Below, one piece after another: positions 24,683-32,731 of a DNA stretch of 64,000 nt. Each line of letters opens with the position of its first letter. The stretch's first letter is position 1. Origin of the DNA: Labrenzia sp. VG12. GTDB taxonomy: Bacteria > Pseudomonadota > Alphaproteobacteria > Rhizobiales > Stappiaceae. The position numbers and the translations under genes were made by a program. A model generated the notes under the pieces. It was not told the DNA's origin and ran no database searches. It saw only the letters and a program-made list of their open reading frames with translations. The DNA lies in contig NZ_CP022529.1 in NCBI RefSeq assembly GCF_002237595.1, forward strand, positions 1,612,001 through 1,676,000. Reading direction: 5' to 3'.

Positions 24683-25815
24683 TACTGGCCAAACAGCCCG
24701 GACCGGCATCCCATGATGTCGGCAATGGCATCGGATACGAGCACCTGGCGTTCGAGGTCCTTGGCAAGTTCGGCGATCCTGGCCGCGAGATTGACCGCAG
24801 GTCCGACCACCGTGAAGTCCAGCCGCGTTTCGCTGCCGACATTGCCGTAAAAGACATCACCGGCATGCAGCGCGATACCGACGCTCATGTCAGGCGTTTG
24901 AACGCAGGACTTCTCGGCATTGATCTCGGCAATCCGCGAAAGCGTGTCCCGGGCGGCCAGCAGTGCGCGCATGGCGGCATCCCGGGCTTCTTCCTCCGTT
25001 TCGTAGGGGAAGATCGCCATGACCTCATCGCCGATGAATTTCAGCACCTCTCCGCCATGCGCTTCCACGGCCGCGGTCATCGCTCCAAAATACTTGTTCA
25101 GGAACAGAACGATCTTGTCAGCCGGCAGCGTGTTGGACAGGCGCGTGAACCCGCGAATATCAGCAAAGCTGACGATCGCCTTGATCCATTCGCCTTCTCC
25201 GCGCCGTGTCGTTCCGTCCAGAACCTTGCCGCCGGCGCGAGGACCGACATAGGTGTCCAGAACCGTCTCGGCGGTGCGCCGCAATGTCTTGAGTTCGCAC
25301 ACAAGGGCAAGCGGCCGGATGAGCGATTCAAACACGCTGATATGGGAGCCAGAAAACCCGCCCGGCGCCTTGGTCGAGAAGCTCGCCACTTTCACAGATC
25401 CGTCGGAAAACGGCATCGGCAGGGCAATATAGTCCGTATACCCTTCTTCGCGCAGATCCTCGGAAATCGGATACTGAGCGGCCGCAACCGGGTCACGCTC
25501 GATTTCGACCCGAACCGGCTTCTGCGTTTCATGCACCCGCTTGATCGGGCTCTTCTGATAATCATCGGATGTCTTGGCATCGGCCGTGTAAAGAACGAGC
25601 TCCGGCGCCTTGCTGCTGGTCCAGATGGATCCTTCGGCGCGCACATTGGGGTGCACCACCCAAATGCCGGTGGTCACCCTGTCGACAGGTACGCTTCCTG
25701 CGCGCAAACGCTCTCCCAGCTCGCTGACGATTTCTAGCGTGCCTTTGAGGTGCGGCGCATCGCTGTAAAGCCATTGCACAACGTCTGCCGCAACGAGCGG
25801 CGCTTCGAGGACCAT
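24568..25815 (-). CDS. Class III adenylate/guanylate cyclase with N-terminal sensor-like domain
   Basis: A 415-residue cytosolic protein. The first 200 residues form a compact domain with no membrane segment, of the type often found in front of rhizobial cyclases. The cyclase homology domain (about 210-385) has both metal aspartates (VSFADIRGFTRLSN and FIGDEVMAIFP), the purine-site Lys in EVLKFIGD, an Asp in RLDFTVVG, and the transition-state Asn/Arg in NLAARIAEL, so it should be active, most likely making cAMP. The ATG at 25815 has AAAGGACG upstream. It overlaps the 3' end of the DUF599 gene by 115 bases. Another cyclase lies 2.7 kb away. Confidence 0.9.
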   Translation of the reverse strand: MVLEAPLVAADVVQWLYSDAPHLKGTLEIVSELGERLRAGSVPVDRVTTGIWVVHPNVRAEGSIWTSSKAPELVLYTADAKTSDDYQKSPIKRVHETQKPVRVEIERDPVAAAQYPISEDLREEGYTDYIALPMPFSDGSVKVASFSTKAPGGFSGSHISVFESLIRPLALVCELKTLRRTAETVLDTYVGPRAGGKVLDGTTRRGEGEWIKAIVSFADIRGFTRLSNTLPADKIVLFLNKYFGAMTAAVEAHGGEVLKFIGDEVMAIFPYETEEEARDAAMRALLAARDTLSRIAEINAEKSCVQTPDMSVGIALHAGDVFYGNVGSETRLDFTVVGPAVNLAARIAELAKDLERQVLVSDAIADIMGCRSGLFGQYQVKGFDDPVSVYSPDMSADAAVGYCPENTAERARDAN

Positions 25816-25927
25816 CTGCCCACGTCCTTTCAAACCCTGGATACCGATCAGTATATGGGATCGACCGTTTGCCGGTAAAAGAGGTTGGGTTTCAAATGCA
25901 CAGCAAAGTTGAAAGGGAATTTCGACT

Positions 25928-26725
25928 TTACGGTCCGGGAAGGAACGCCGTGCTCCGGCCCATCAGCCAGTAGACGGCAAGCCCGGCCCATTCGCGGAAC
26001 GCAACGTCAAATCGTCTGAGGCCCTTGGAAGCGCCACTGAAACCGAGCGAACGATCTTCCACGCCGCGGGTTCGGTAGTCGACCGGATAGGCGGTCACTC
26101 CGGTCCAGCCGGCGGATTCAAAAACGCCCATTGCCCGCGGCATGTGATAGGCCGAGGTCACCAGAAGCCATTTTTGACCAGGTTCGGGTTTGACGAGTTC
26201 CTTTGCCAGAACCGCGTTCTGCCAGGTGTTTTTGGAAACGTCCTCCAGGACGACCTTGTCTGCGGGAATGCCGAAGTCGGCGAAAAGCCGCGCGGCGCCT
26301 TCCGCTTCTGTCGCCTGCGACGACACGATGATCCCCTGCCCGCCCGTGTGAACAACAATCGCGTCAGGCAGTTGCTTCGCAAGGCGTGCGGTAATGGTGA
26401 TGCGCTCTGCGGACATGGTCAAAGCGGTGTCGCCGCGCCCACCTGTCACAATCGTATCGACCGCCCCGCCCAGAACGATGATGCCGTCAAAACCGTCAAG
26501 CTCGGCAGGCCTTGCATATCGGTCCTCAAGCGGCTGGATCAGCCAGTTTGCGGCAGGCGAGAACCCGCAGATCGCAAGACCGAGCGCTCCCAGCCAGATC
26601 AACCGTCGGCCGGTCTTGCGCCAGGAGCTGCGCAGGCCGATCAACAGGCCGATCAGCACGAGGGCAAGCAGGAAATTGGACGGTTGCAGAAAAAAACCGC
26701 CGACCTTGGCAACGTAAAAGAACAT
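25928..26725 (-). CDS. YdcF/ElyC/SanA-family (DUF218) membrane protein
   Basis: A 265-residue protein with two N-terminal membrane helices (FLLALVLIGLLIGLRSSW; LIWLGALGLAICGFSPAANW) and a periplasmic or cytosolic DUF218 domain: DGIIVLGGAVDT, TMSAERITITARLAKQLPDA, TGGQG, EDVSKNTWQNAVLAKEL and LLVTSAYHMPRAMGVFESAGW. ElyC and SanA relatives act in envelope integrity and lipid-carrier or peptidoglycan metabolism. The ATG at 26725 begins just before the first helix; the frame opens at 26812. About 550 bases separate it from the divergent globin-like gene. Confidence 0.9.
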   Translation of the reverse strand: MFFYVAKVGGFFLQPSNFLLALVLIGLLIGLRSSWRKTGRRLIWLGALGLAICGFSPAANWLIQPLEDRYARPAELDGFDGIIVLGGAVDTIVTGGRGDTALTMSAERITITARLAKQLPDAIVVHTGGQGIIVSSQATEAEGAARLFADFGIPADKVVLEDVSKNTWQNAVLAKELVKPEPGQKWLLVTSAYHMPRAMGVFESAGWTGVTAYPVDYRTRGVEDRSLGFSGASKGLRRFDVAFREWAGLAVYWLMGRSTAFLPGP

Positions 26726-27278
26726 CAGACAATCCGAATTGAACGCGAATCTGGCCGACCACAGGATGCTGCGAAACAGGCATTTCTGAGGCTCAAATGA
26801 TCTCCCGGCCACTTGCCGGGCAGGTCAGCGGTATCGCATTGCCGCTCTGCCGGCACAAGCGCAACCGCGAGTCGCCGTCACAATTGCGACCCAATTCTCA
26901 CGAGAACCGCAAACTGCCCCGCAATCGATTTGCAACGGGTGGCGCAATCGGCCAGTAACTTGAATGTGAACAGGCAATCATGTTACGTTTTTAATAAATA
27001 AAACAGATACTTAAACAAAAACTACTCGCAATTCTCGCTGGGCACGGGACTTGCCTCTCTAGATTACAAATCTGTAATGTTGCCGCCACAATTTGCCGAC
27101 ATCTTCCCCTCGCGCCGCCGCTGTCACCCTGTTGTCGGCGCCCGCCGAGCCTGCGCCCTGCAACAAGCACCATTGTTGTTTTTGCAAAGGACAGGACCGT
27201 GATCGAAGTCACAGGAGACTGGCTTTGCTTGCGGCAAGGTGTCGGCATCGTTTCGAAGGCAGTATCAAGGATGGCCAG
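26726..27278. other. Intergenic region ydcF-like - globin-like gene
   Basis: About 550 bases without a convincing gene. The middle (26985-27020) is AT-rich (aataaataaaacagatact) and probably promoter DNA. A 16-base palindrome lies at 27063-27078. A frame open from 27093 into the globin-like gene has no coding character before 27279. Confidence 0.6.
27063..27078. promoter_or_regulatory. Palindrome ATTACA-N4-TGTAAT upstream of the globin-like gene
   Basis: Perfect 6-base arms ATTACA and TGTAAT separated by AATC. The TACA...TGTA core resembles operators of BlaI/MecI/CopY-type repressors. It lies 200 bases upstream of the globin-like start. The regulator is unknown. Confidence 0.4.
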
Positions 27279-27686
27279 ATGACACTCTACATGAAACTCG
27301 GCGGTCGCAAGGCGATCATGCGGGCCATGCCACGTCTTCTGACGCGGCTGGAGCAGGACCCGTGTTTCAACCTTGGCAACTTTCGCAGGGAATTTGAACG
27401 CTCGGACGATCTGAGCGAATTCCTGATCTTTCTTTCCGGCGGCGCACCCTTTTACGACGGCAAGCCGATCTGCGAGCTTCTGTCACCGATCTGCACCTGC
27501 GCCGATGTCTATGAGCGATTTGTGGACCACCTGATTTCGGTGCTGCTGGTCGGACGCCAGGCTGCAACGGCCGATGAGGCCGATTTGCGCGAACTGATGA
27601 GCCGGTTGCGACCGCATGTCCTCAACCCGAAGCCCGTTCGGCCGGAACTGGTCTACTCCGTCGAGCCGGACCTTCTCAGCGCCTGA
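27279..27686 (+). CDS. Truncated-globin-like protein lacking heme ligands
   Basis: A 135-residue protein that follows the group 1 truncated hemoglobin pattern: TLYMKLGGRKAI (residues 2-13, like the IYDKIGGHEAI opening), FLSGGAPFYDGKPI (51-64, like the GG...Y.G.PM turn before helix F), and FVDHLISVLL (helix G). But the proximal F8 histidine position is Leu68 and the distal B10 tyrosine position is Leu21, so it should not bind heme in the usual way. Heme-free globin-fold proteins are known as sensor domains in stress regulation. The ATG at 27279 has AAGGA six bases upstream. A strong terminator follows. The family call is by eye and moderate. Confidence 0.6.
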   Translation: MTLYMKLGGRKAIMRAMPRLLTRLEQDPCFNLGNFRREFERSDDLSEFLIFLSGGAPFYDGKPICELLSPICTCADVYERFVDHLISVLLVGRQAATADEADLRELMSRLRPHVLNPKPVRPELVYSVEPDLLSA

Positions 27687-27690
27687 CAGA

Positions 27691-27718
27691 AAAACGCCGG
27701 CCAAGTGGCCGGCGTTTT
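27691..27718. terminator. Bidirectional rho-independent terminator between globin-like gene and clpP paralogue
   Basis: A perfect 12-base stem AAAACGCCGGCC / GGCCGGCGTTTT with an AAGT loop, placed 5 bases after the globin-like stop and 22 bases after the clpP stop on the other strand. Confidence 0.9.
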
Positions 27719-27739
27719 CAATTCAGATCCGTCTGACAC

Positions 27740-28354
27740 TCAGCCGAGTTCATCGACGCTGGTGACGACCTTGCCGACGAGACCGTACTCGATCCCTTCT
27801 TCAGGGCTCATCCAGTAGTCACGATCCGTGTCCTTCTCGATCCGCTCGATCGGCTGCCCGGTGGCATCCGCAAAGATCTTGTTGAGACGGTCGCGCATCT
27901 TGATGATTTCCTTGGCCTGGATCTCGATATCCGTCGCCATGCCGCCGGCACCACCGGACGGTTGGTGCAACAGGAAGCGCGTGTTCGGGGTGCAGAAACG
28001 CTTGTCCTTGGGCACGGACACGTAGATCAGGGCGCCGGCGCTGGCAACCCAGCCCATGCCCAGGATCCGGACTTCCGGAGAAATGAACTTGATGGTGTCA
28101 TGGATCATGTCGCCCGATTCCACATGCCCGCCCGGGGAGGACACGATGACGGTGATCGGATCGTTGGACACCTGCGCAAGCGCCAGCAGACGTGCGCACA
28201 CGTCGCGGGCCATGTCCTGGGTCACGGGGCCCGTGATCAGCACCGTGCGCGCTTCAAAAAGGTGTTTGTCAACCTGGATCGACGGCTGGCTCTTGGACTT
28301 TTCGTCTTCGTCGTCGTCGAGGTGTGCAGGCACAGGGGTCGAATAGTTTTTCAT
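27740..28354 (-). CDS. clpP: ClpP-type serine protease (ATP-dependent Clp proteolytic subunit paralogue)
   Basis: A 204-residue ClpP. The catalytic triad is complete: Ser105 (WVASAGALI), His130 (FLLHQPSGG) and Asp179 (DTDRDYWMS). The acidic N-terminal 30 residues (HLDDDEDEKSKSQ) are not of the housekeeping type; the sequence VDKHLFEARTVLITGPVTQDMA marks the second ClpP type common in Hyphomicrobiales. The canonical ClpP normally sits beside clpX and lon, which are absent here, so this is likely a paralogue that forms its own or mixed rings. The gene stands alone; the terminator at 27691 follows it. Confidence 0.93.
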   Translation of the reverse strand: MKNYSTPVPAHLDDDEDEKSKSQPSIQVDKHLFEARTVLITGPVTQDMARDVCARLLALAQVSNDPITVIVSSPGGHVESGDMIHDTIKFISPEVRILGMGWVASAGALIYVSVPKDKRFCTPNTRFLLHQPSGGAGGMATDIEIQAKEIIKMRDRLNKIFADATGQPIERIEKDTDRDYWMSPEEGIEYGLVGKVVTSVDELG

Positions 28355-28534
28355 GCGCAGGATTAAGCTCCCTTGGCTGTTGGACCGGCCGAGCCGGCAG
28401 TTTTCACGGCCTGCGAACCACGTTCACAAAGCCGATTTTGAATCATGTGTAAGCGATGTGGCGGGCACTCGCAAATCATGAGGTCCTCCATAGCGCGAAA
28501 AGAGTTATCAGATTGGCAACGGACCATGTTGCCG

Positions 28535-29383
28535 TCAGTCACCTTGCCCGGAGGATTTGGCCAGGGACTTCCCCCTGCGGCCGACAATGAAGTGCCAGAC
28601 GATCATCATGGCAAAAGGCAGGGACGGCCAGACAAACCAGAGCGTCGACAGACCTGATGTCAGCAAGTTGAGGATGAAGAAGAAACCGATCATGAAGACC
28701 GAGCTGCGGATCCGGCGCGGCTGTGCACGCAGCCAGCGGCGTGCCTGCTCGAACCCGTTGGCCACGGCCTGCGTATCCTTGTCCCACTCCGGATGGGTCT
28801 TCTGCCCCTTGCTGCTGTTCTCTTTATCCGGATCAGGTCTGGTGAATTGCGGCGCGTTCCGGCCCCCAAGCCGCACGGCATAGGTCTCCACAGGGTCGGA
28901 GACATTCTTGACTTGTTGCGGTCCGAGCGGATCGAACCCCAGTGCCATCTTCGCCTTGACCTGGTCATAGACCGACTGCGACAACATGATGCCGCCGCGG
29001 GGTGCAATCTCCTGCAGCCGGGCGGCAACATTGACGCCGTCGCCGTAGATATCCTCTCCCTCGACCATGATGTCGCCGAGGTTTATGCCGATCCGGAACT
29101 CCATCCGGTTCGCGTCCGGCAGTTCCGCGTTTTTCAGTGACAGTTCATTCTGGATGTCGACCGCGCATTGCACGGCCTCGGTCACGGAGGTGAACTCGAT
29201 GATCACCGCATCGCCCCACGTGTTGACGATCCGGCCGTTGTGACGTGCTGTCAAAGACGACATAACCGACCGGTAGGCCTTCAACCGGTCGAGCGTGCCA
29301 TCCTCGTCCTGCTCCATGAGCTTGGAATATTGTGCAACATCCGCGCACATGATCGCGGCCAGACGCCGCTTCACCCGTTGCAT
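28535..29383 (-). CDS. Class III adenylate/guanylate cyclase with C-terminal 2TM domain
   Basis: A 282-residue protein. The cyclase homology domain is at the N-terminus (residues about 7-175): AAIMCADVAQYSKLME (first metal Asp), NTWGDAVIIEF (second metal Asp), GDGVNVAARLQEIAP (Asn/Arg). The purine-site Lys is replaced (VNTWGD), as is usual in this rhizobial subgroup. A linker rich in charged residues is followed by a small 2TM domain (about 228-268: VFMIGFFFILNLLTSGLSTLWFVWPSLPFAMMIVWHF). The cyclase-first, membrane-last order is opposite to many receptors. It may make cAMP near the membrane. ClpP lies 180 bases downstream. Confidence 0.88.
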   Translation of the reverse strand: MQRVKRRLAAIMCADVAQYSKLMEQDEDGTLDRLKAYRSVMSSLTARHNGRIVNTWGDAVIIEFTSVTEAVQCAVDIQNELSLKNAELPDANRMEFRIGINLGDIMVEGEDIYGDGVNVAARLQEIAPRGGIMLSQSVYDQVKAKMALGFDPLGPQQVKNVSDPVETYAVRLGGRNAPQFTRPDPDKENSSKGQKTHPEWDKDTQAVANGFEQARRWLRAQPRRIRSSVFMIGFFFILNLLTSGLSTLWFVWPSLPFAMMIVWHFIVGRRGKSLAKSSGQGD

Positions 29384-29498
29384 GCTCTTACCCCTGATTG
29401 CTCATTGTAGGAATGGGAAGGCAGGCCGCAAATTGCAAGGACAAATCCGTCTTTTTGCCAAGTTCTGCCGGTCCGGAGCCACAAAGCTGATCTTGGCC

Positions 29499-29903
29499 TT
29501 AACGGTTTTCCGAAAGCGCCCGCAATGCGCTCAACGCGGCTTCCGCGTGTTCCTCAGGCACAAAGACATGATCGTGGAAATAGGCGGCCACCACATTTGC
29601 GGAGATTCCCTTTTCCGTCAGAGCCGCGGAAATGGCGGCCGTCAGGCCGACTGCCTCCAGCGAGGAATGCACGGTGAGCGTGATCCGGCGAAACCATTCG
29701 GCCTCGGCAAGGCCAAGTTCGCGGGCCCGTTCCAACGGCAGGATCGCCGTGACGCCTTCGGTCTCCGCGAACAGCCCGATAGGGTCATATTCGGCAAGGT
29801 CGACCAGCGTCTTCGTTGCAAAGGTACAAAAGACATAAGGAACCGGATCCAGCATCGGCCGCATCTGGGCAATCAATGTGTTCAGGTCTGTCTCGCCGGT
29901 CAT
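29499..29903 (-). CDS. ACT-domain protein
   Basis: A 134-residue cytosolic protein with two ACT-like halves, including LAEYDPIGLFAETEGVTAILPLERARELGL and ITLTVHSSLEAVGLTAAISAALTEKGISANVVAAYFHDHVFVPEEHAEAALSALRALS (the second half a clear ACT domain with the GLTAAIS...GI...V pattern). Such stand-alone ACT proteins bind amino acids; the partner is unknown. The ATG at 29903 is chosen; the frame opens at 30101 inside the preceding gene. It lies 13 bases after the GNAT gene and is probably cotranscribed with it. Confidence 0.82.
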   Translation of the reverse strand: MTGETDLNTLIAQMRPMLDPVPYVFCTFATKTLVDLAEYDPIGLFAETEGVTAILPLERARELGLAEAEWFRRITLTVHSSLEAVGLTAAISAALTEKGISANVVAAYFHDHVFVPEEHAEAALSALRALSENR

Positions 29904-29916
29904 GTTCGTCCTGCTG

Positions 29917-30504
29917 TCATAGTGTTTTACGCATGAGCGGGCGCCTGGGGCTGCGCCGGGCAACCTCTTCAAAGCCACTTCGCCAGAACACGGATGCGAT
30001 CCCGACGAAGCCCTCGCCCCATTGCAGGGGTTTATCCGATTCGATCGGACAGGCATCGAGGTACGCCGCGCCAGCCTGGCGCGCATACTCGCTGCCGGCA
30101 TCCAGCAGCTGACCCATCAGAGCGTTTTTGCGAAAGCCCTTGCGGATGAAAAAACACGGCACAACAAAGGTCTTCTGGATCTGCGCATCCGTGTCCTCGT
30201 CAAGCGGCCTTGAGGTCTTGGCCAATTGAAAGCGCACATAGGTTGCCCGTGGCCCTAGGGCGATCCATCCAACGGCCAGGTCGTCCTGATAGGCCAGCAG
30301 GCCGGGCGCAGGCCCCTGTTCCACTTTGCCCTTCAGCGCATCGCGCCGCGCCTCACGCGGCATTGCCTGCCAATCCCTGCCCCTCAGAAACGGCCACATG
30401 CACCAGCAACCGGAGCTGGCGCCCCGCTCCGGACCGAAGAGATCGACCAGATCAGGCCAGCGGTCTGGCGTAAGAGGTTGAAACAAGGTGCTGTCTGCGG
30501 ACAC
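29917..30504 (-). CDS. GNAT-family N-acetyltransferase
   Basis: A 195-residue protein with the GNAT fold: LLAYQDDLAVGWIALGPRATYVRF (strand 4 region), VVPCFFIRKGFRKNALMGQLLDAGSEYARQAGAAYLDACPIE (acetyl-CoA loop and helix). The Cys/Trp-rich region SGCWCMWPFLRGRDW is typical of a subgroup of alphaproteobacterial and actinobacterial GNATs. The acceptor is unknown. It is followed by the ACT gene and preceded after 16 bases by the agmatinase-family gene, so agmatinase-GNAT-ACT are likely one transcript. Confidence 0.85.
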   Translation of the reverse strand: MSADSTLFQPLTPDRWPDLVDLFGPERGASSGCWCMWPFLRGRDWQAMPREARRDALKGKVEQGPAPGLLAYQDDLAVGWIALGPRATYVRFQLAKTSRPLDEDTDAQIQKTFVVPCFFIRKGFRKNALMGQLLDAGSEYARQAGAAYLDACPIESDKPLQWGEGFVGIASVFWRSGFEEVARRSPRRPLMRKTL

Positions 30505-30520
30505 AATTCGGTTCCTGTCC

Positions 30521-31492
30521 TTAGGCCTGATCTTGCACGCAGCTCAGCGCCATGTTGCACAGCATCTCGAACATGATCGAAACACCCAGGAAGGCCGTTC
30601 CGCCGCTGGCATCGAACGGCGGCGACACCTCGACCAGATCCGCCCCGACGATGGTTACGCCTTTGAGCAGACGGGCGACTTCAAGCGCCTGAAAGGAGTT
30701 CGGCCCACCCACTTCCGGTGTCCCGGTCCCCGGTGCGAATGCCGGGTCGACAAAGTCGATGTCATAGGAAACGTAGGTGTCTCCGGACCCTGCAATCTCC
30801 CTGGCCTCGACCATCACGTCTTCGACACCGCGCTTGTGGAACTCCTCGATCGGAATGACGCGAATGCCGACACTGTCGGCGAAATCCCGGTCCTCATTGT
30901 CATAGGCGGTGCCGCGAATACCGATCTGGACCACCCGCTTCGGATCCAGCAGCCCCTCCTCCACCGCCCGGCGGAACGGCGTTCCGTGCGTGTAGAGCAT
31001 GCCGCCGAAATAGCTTTTATAGAGGTCGGTGTGGCTGTCGAAATGGATCATTCCGAGCGGTTGTTCTTTTGCCAGGGACCGCAGGATTGGCAGGGTACAC
31101 AGATGATCGCCACCGGCAGAAAGCGGGCGAATACCGGCCGCAACCACCCTGTCATAGAAGGCCGTCATGCGAACCAGGCTGTCGTCGACACTGGCCGGAT
31201 TGGGACCGACATCCCCGAGATCGGCGCAATTGACCAGTTCAAACGGCCTGACGCCTGTCGCCCCGTTCTGGGCCCTGATCATGGTCGACATATCGCGGAG
31301 CTGCCGCGGACCATGTCTTGGCCCCGGCCGATTGGTCGTGCCGCCGTCCCAGGGTGTTCCGATCAGCCCGATCCGGACGTCCTTCAGCCTGGGATCATCA
31401 AGCGCGACATGCGGCAGGCGCATGAAGGTCGGCACGCCGGCGAAACGCGGCAGTTCGAAACCGGAGACCGGATGAAAGAACGGGTCTGACAT
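30521..31492 (-). CDS. Ureohydrolase of the agmatinase / guanidinobutyrase family
   Basis: A 323-residue manganese hydrolase. All metal ligands are visible: His130 (AGGDHL), Asp152/His154/Asp156 (FDSHTD) and Asp244/Asp246 (SYDIDFVDPAFAPGTGTPEVGG). It releases urea from a guanidino compound: agmatine (to putrescine) or guanidinobutyrate/guanidinopropionate; the exact one cannot be told by eye. The ATG at 31492 has AAGGATC upstream; the frame opens at 31537. It is likely cotranscribed with the following GNAT and ACT genes. Confidence 0.9.
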   Translation of the reverse strand: MSDPFFHPVSGFELPRFAGVPTFMRLPHVALDDPRLKDVRIGLIGTPWDGGTTNRPGPRHGPRQLRDMSTMIRAQNGATGVRPFELVNCADLGDVGPNPASVDDSLVRMTAFYDRVVAAGIRPLSAGGDHLCTLPILRSLAKEQPLGMIHFDSHTDLYKSYFGGMLYTHGTPFRRAVEEGLLDPKRVVQIGIRGTAYDNEDRDFADSVGIRVIPIEEFHKRGVEDVMVEAREIAGSGDTYVSYDIDFVDPAFAPGTGTPEVGGPNSFQALEVARLLKGVTIVGADLVEVSPPFDASGGTAFLGVSIMFEMLCNMALSCVQDQA

Positions 31493-31575
31493 GCAAAGAT
31501 CCTTGCTGCGGGCAGATCGAGAAGGCCGGAGCACCATTCAAGCCGCCCGACAGAAAGAATTCAATCTGTCTTGCA

Positions 31576-32265
31576 TCACCAGGGAACGGCTTTGCCGTGA
31601 TGATCGAAAAAACCACCGGACTGTTCGCTCGTCAGACCATCGCAAACGGCAAGCAGTCTCCGGGACGCCACCTCCGGTTCCTGAACCTCGAGACCTGTCT
31701 TGGCAAAACCTTCCGTCAGAGGTGTGCGCACCGTTCCAGGATGAAGTGCAACGCAGATGGCACCCGGTTTCCTGCGCGCCAGTTCGACGGCCGCCGTATG
31801 AACAAGCTGGTTGAGCGCGGCCTTTGACGCGCGATAGGCGTACCATCCGCCCAGTCGATTGTCTCCGATGGAGCCGACCCGGGCCGAGAGCGTCGCAAAA
31901 ACGCTGCGTCCGCTTCTCGGCAGCAGCGGCAGGAAATGCTTCATCAGCAGCGCGGGGCCGATTGCATTGACGGCGAAGCTATTGGCCAGAGCCTCCGGAT
32001 CAAGATCCCGCAGGCTCTTTTCGGGACGATGGCCATCGAGAACAAGGGCGCCGGTTGCGTCAATAACGAACCGAATCTCTGCGCCCTGTCCCGAAATGCC
32101 GCCTGCGCATTGCGCGATGCTGGCTTCATCCAGAAGGTCGAGCTTTGGCTCGGACGACCGGCTTACACCGAGCACCCGTTCAAATTGGCCAGAGCTTTCA
32201 AGTTCCCGTTGGATCGCAGCGCCAATACCACCGCCTGACCCGATCACGACCGCAAGTCCTGTCAT
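31576..32265 (-). CDS. SDR-family oxidoreductase (CsgA/C-factor-like)
   Basis: A 229-residue SDR. The cofactor loop is SGGGIG (within AVVIGSGGGIGAAI), a Ser in FATLSARVGSIGDNRLGGW and a proper YRASKAAL active site give the full triad. The pattern SIGDNRLGGWYAYRASKAALNQLVHTAAVELARRKP and the LHPGTVRTPLTEGF end resemble C-factor/SDR5-type enzymes. The substrate is unknown. The ATG at 32265 has AAGAGG 7 bases upstream; the alternative ATG at 32271 sits too close to it. It lies 62 bases downstream of the cupin gene and may be the last gene of the LiuR-like operon. Confidence 0.88.
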   Translation of the reverse strand: MTGLAVVIGSGGGIGAAIQRELESSGQFERVLGVSRSSEPKLDLLDEASIAQCAGGISGQGAEIRFVIDATGALVLDGHRPEKSLRDLDPEALANSFAVNAIGPALLMKHFLPLLPRSGRSVFATLSARVGSIGDNRLGGWYAYRASKAALNQLVHTAAVELARRKPGAICVALHPGTVRTPLTEGFAKTGLEVQEPEVASRRLLAVCDGLTSEQSGGFFDHHGKAVPW

Positions 32266-32327
32266 GTGCATCCTCTTTCATTTGAAAAAGGATACGCACA
32301 CATACGGTCACGAGATCTGGCTGCGAT

Positions 32328-32711
32328 CTAAATTGTCGGCGCCCAGGGGCCGTCGACATAATCTGCTTCGTCGTCCCCCGGCCAGGGCGGCATCGAGATG
32401 CAGATGAACTTGAGTGGCGTGCTGCCAGTGGCCCGGTACTGAAAGGCGGTGCCCACGGGAATATCGATGGAGACACCTGAGACAAGTTTGACAACCGACT
32501 GGTCGGTGCCGTCGGACCGCCAGATCTCGCCCTCGCCGTCCAGCACGTGCCAGAATTCGGAAACGGTCTTGTGCCGTGTCGCCCGGTTGATCTGGCCGGG
32601 CGGCACGGTCGAATGGATCATGTTGCCGGTCGGGCCATCCATGATGAAGCGGATCGCCGCACCTGCCGGCGACCTGGCATCAGGCTCCTCCGGCAGCATT
32701 GTCTGTTTCAT
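32328..32711 (-). CDS. Cupin-domain protein
   Basis: A 127-residue single-domain beta-barrel protein. The two cupin motifs are around SEFWHVLDGEGEIWRSDG and VSIDIPVGTAFQYRATGSTPLKFICISMPPWPG. Most metal-binding histidines of motif 1 are absent apart from the His in the FWHVLDGEGE part, so it may be non-catalytic. It lies 20 bases downstream of the isovaleryl-CoA dehydrogenase gene and is probably cotranscribed. Function unknown. Confidence 0.83.
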   Translation of the reverse strand: MKQTMLPEEPDARSPAGAAIRFIMDGPTGNMIHSTVPPGQINRATRHKTVSEFWHVLDGEGEIWRSDGTDQSVVKLVSGVSIDIPVGTAFQYRATGSTPLKFICISMPPWPGDDEADYVDGPWAPTI

Positions 32712-32731
32712 GGTGCCCTTCCGATCCGCCC

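Noticed and set aside
23965..25737. Long + strand frame (590 codons) across DUF599 and cyclase genes
   Set aside because: It runs out of frame through two real genes and has no recognisable domain.
27093..27278. Upstream extension of the globin-like gene
   Set aside because: The frame is open but the residues (Pro/Cys/His/Arg-rich) have no coding character; the ATG at 27279 has a good ribosome-binding site and starts at the family boundary.
27740..28354. Suspected loss of the catalytic Asp in the ClpP paralogue (YGLVG instead of YGLVD)
   Set aside because: Alignment with E. coli ClpP shows that the catalytic Asp is the one in DRDYWMS (Asp179), which is present; the YGLVD residue is not catalytic.
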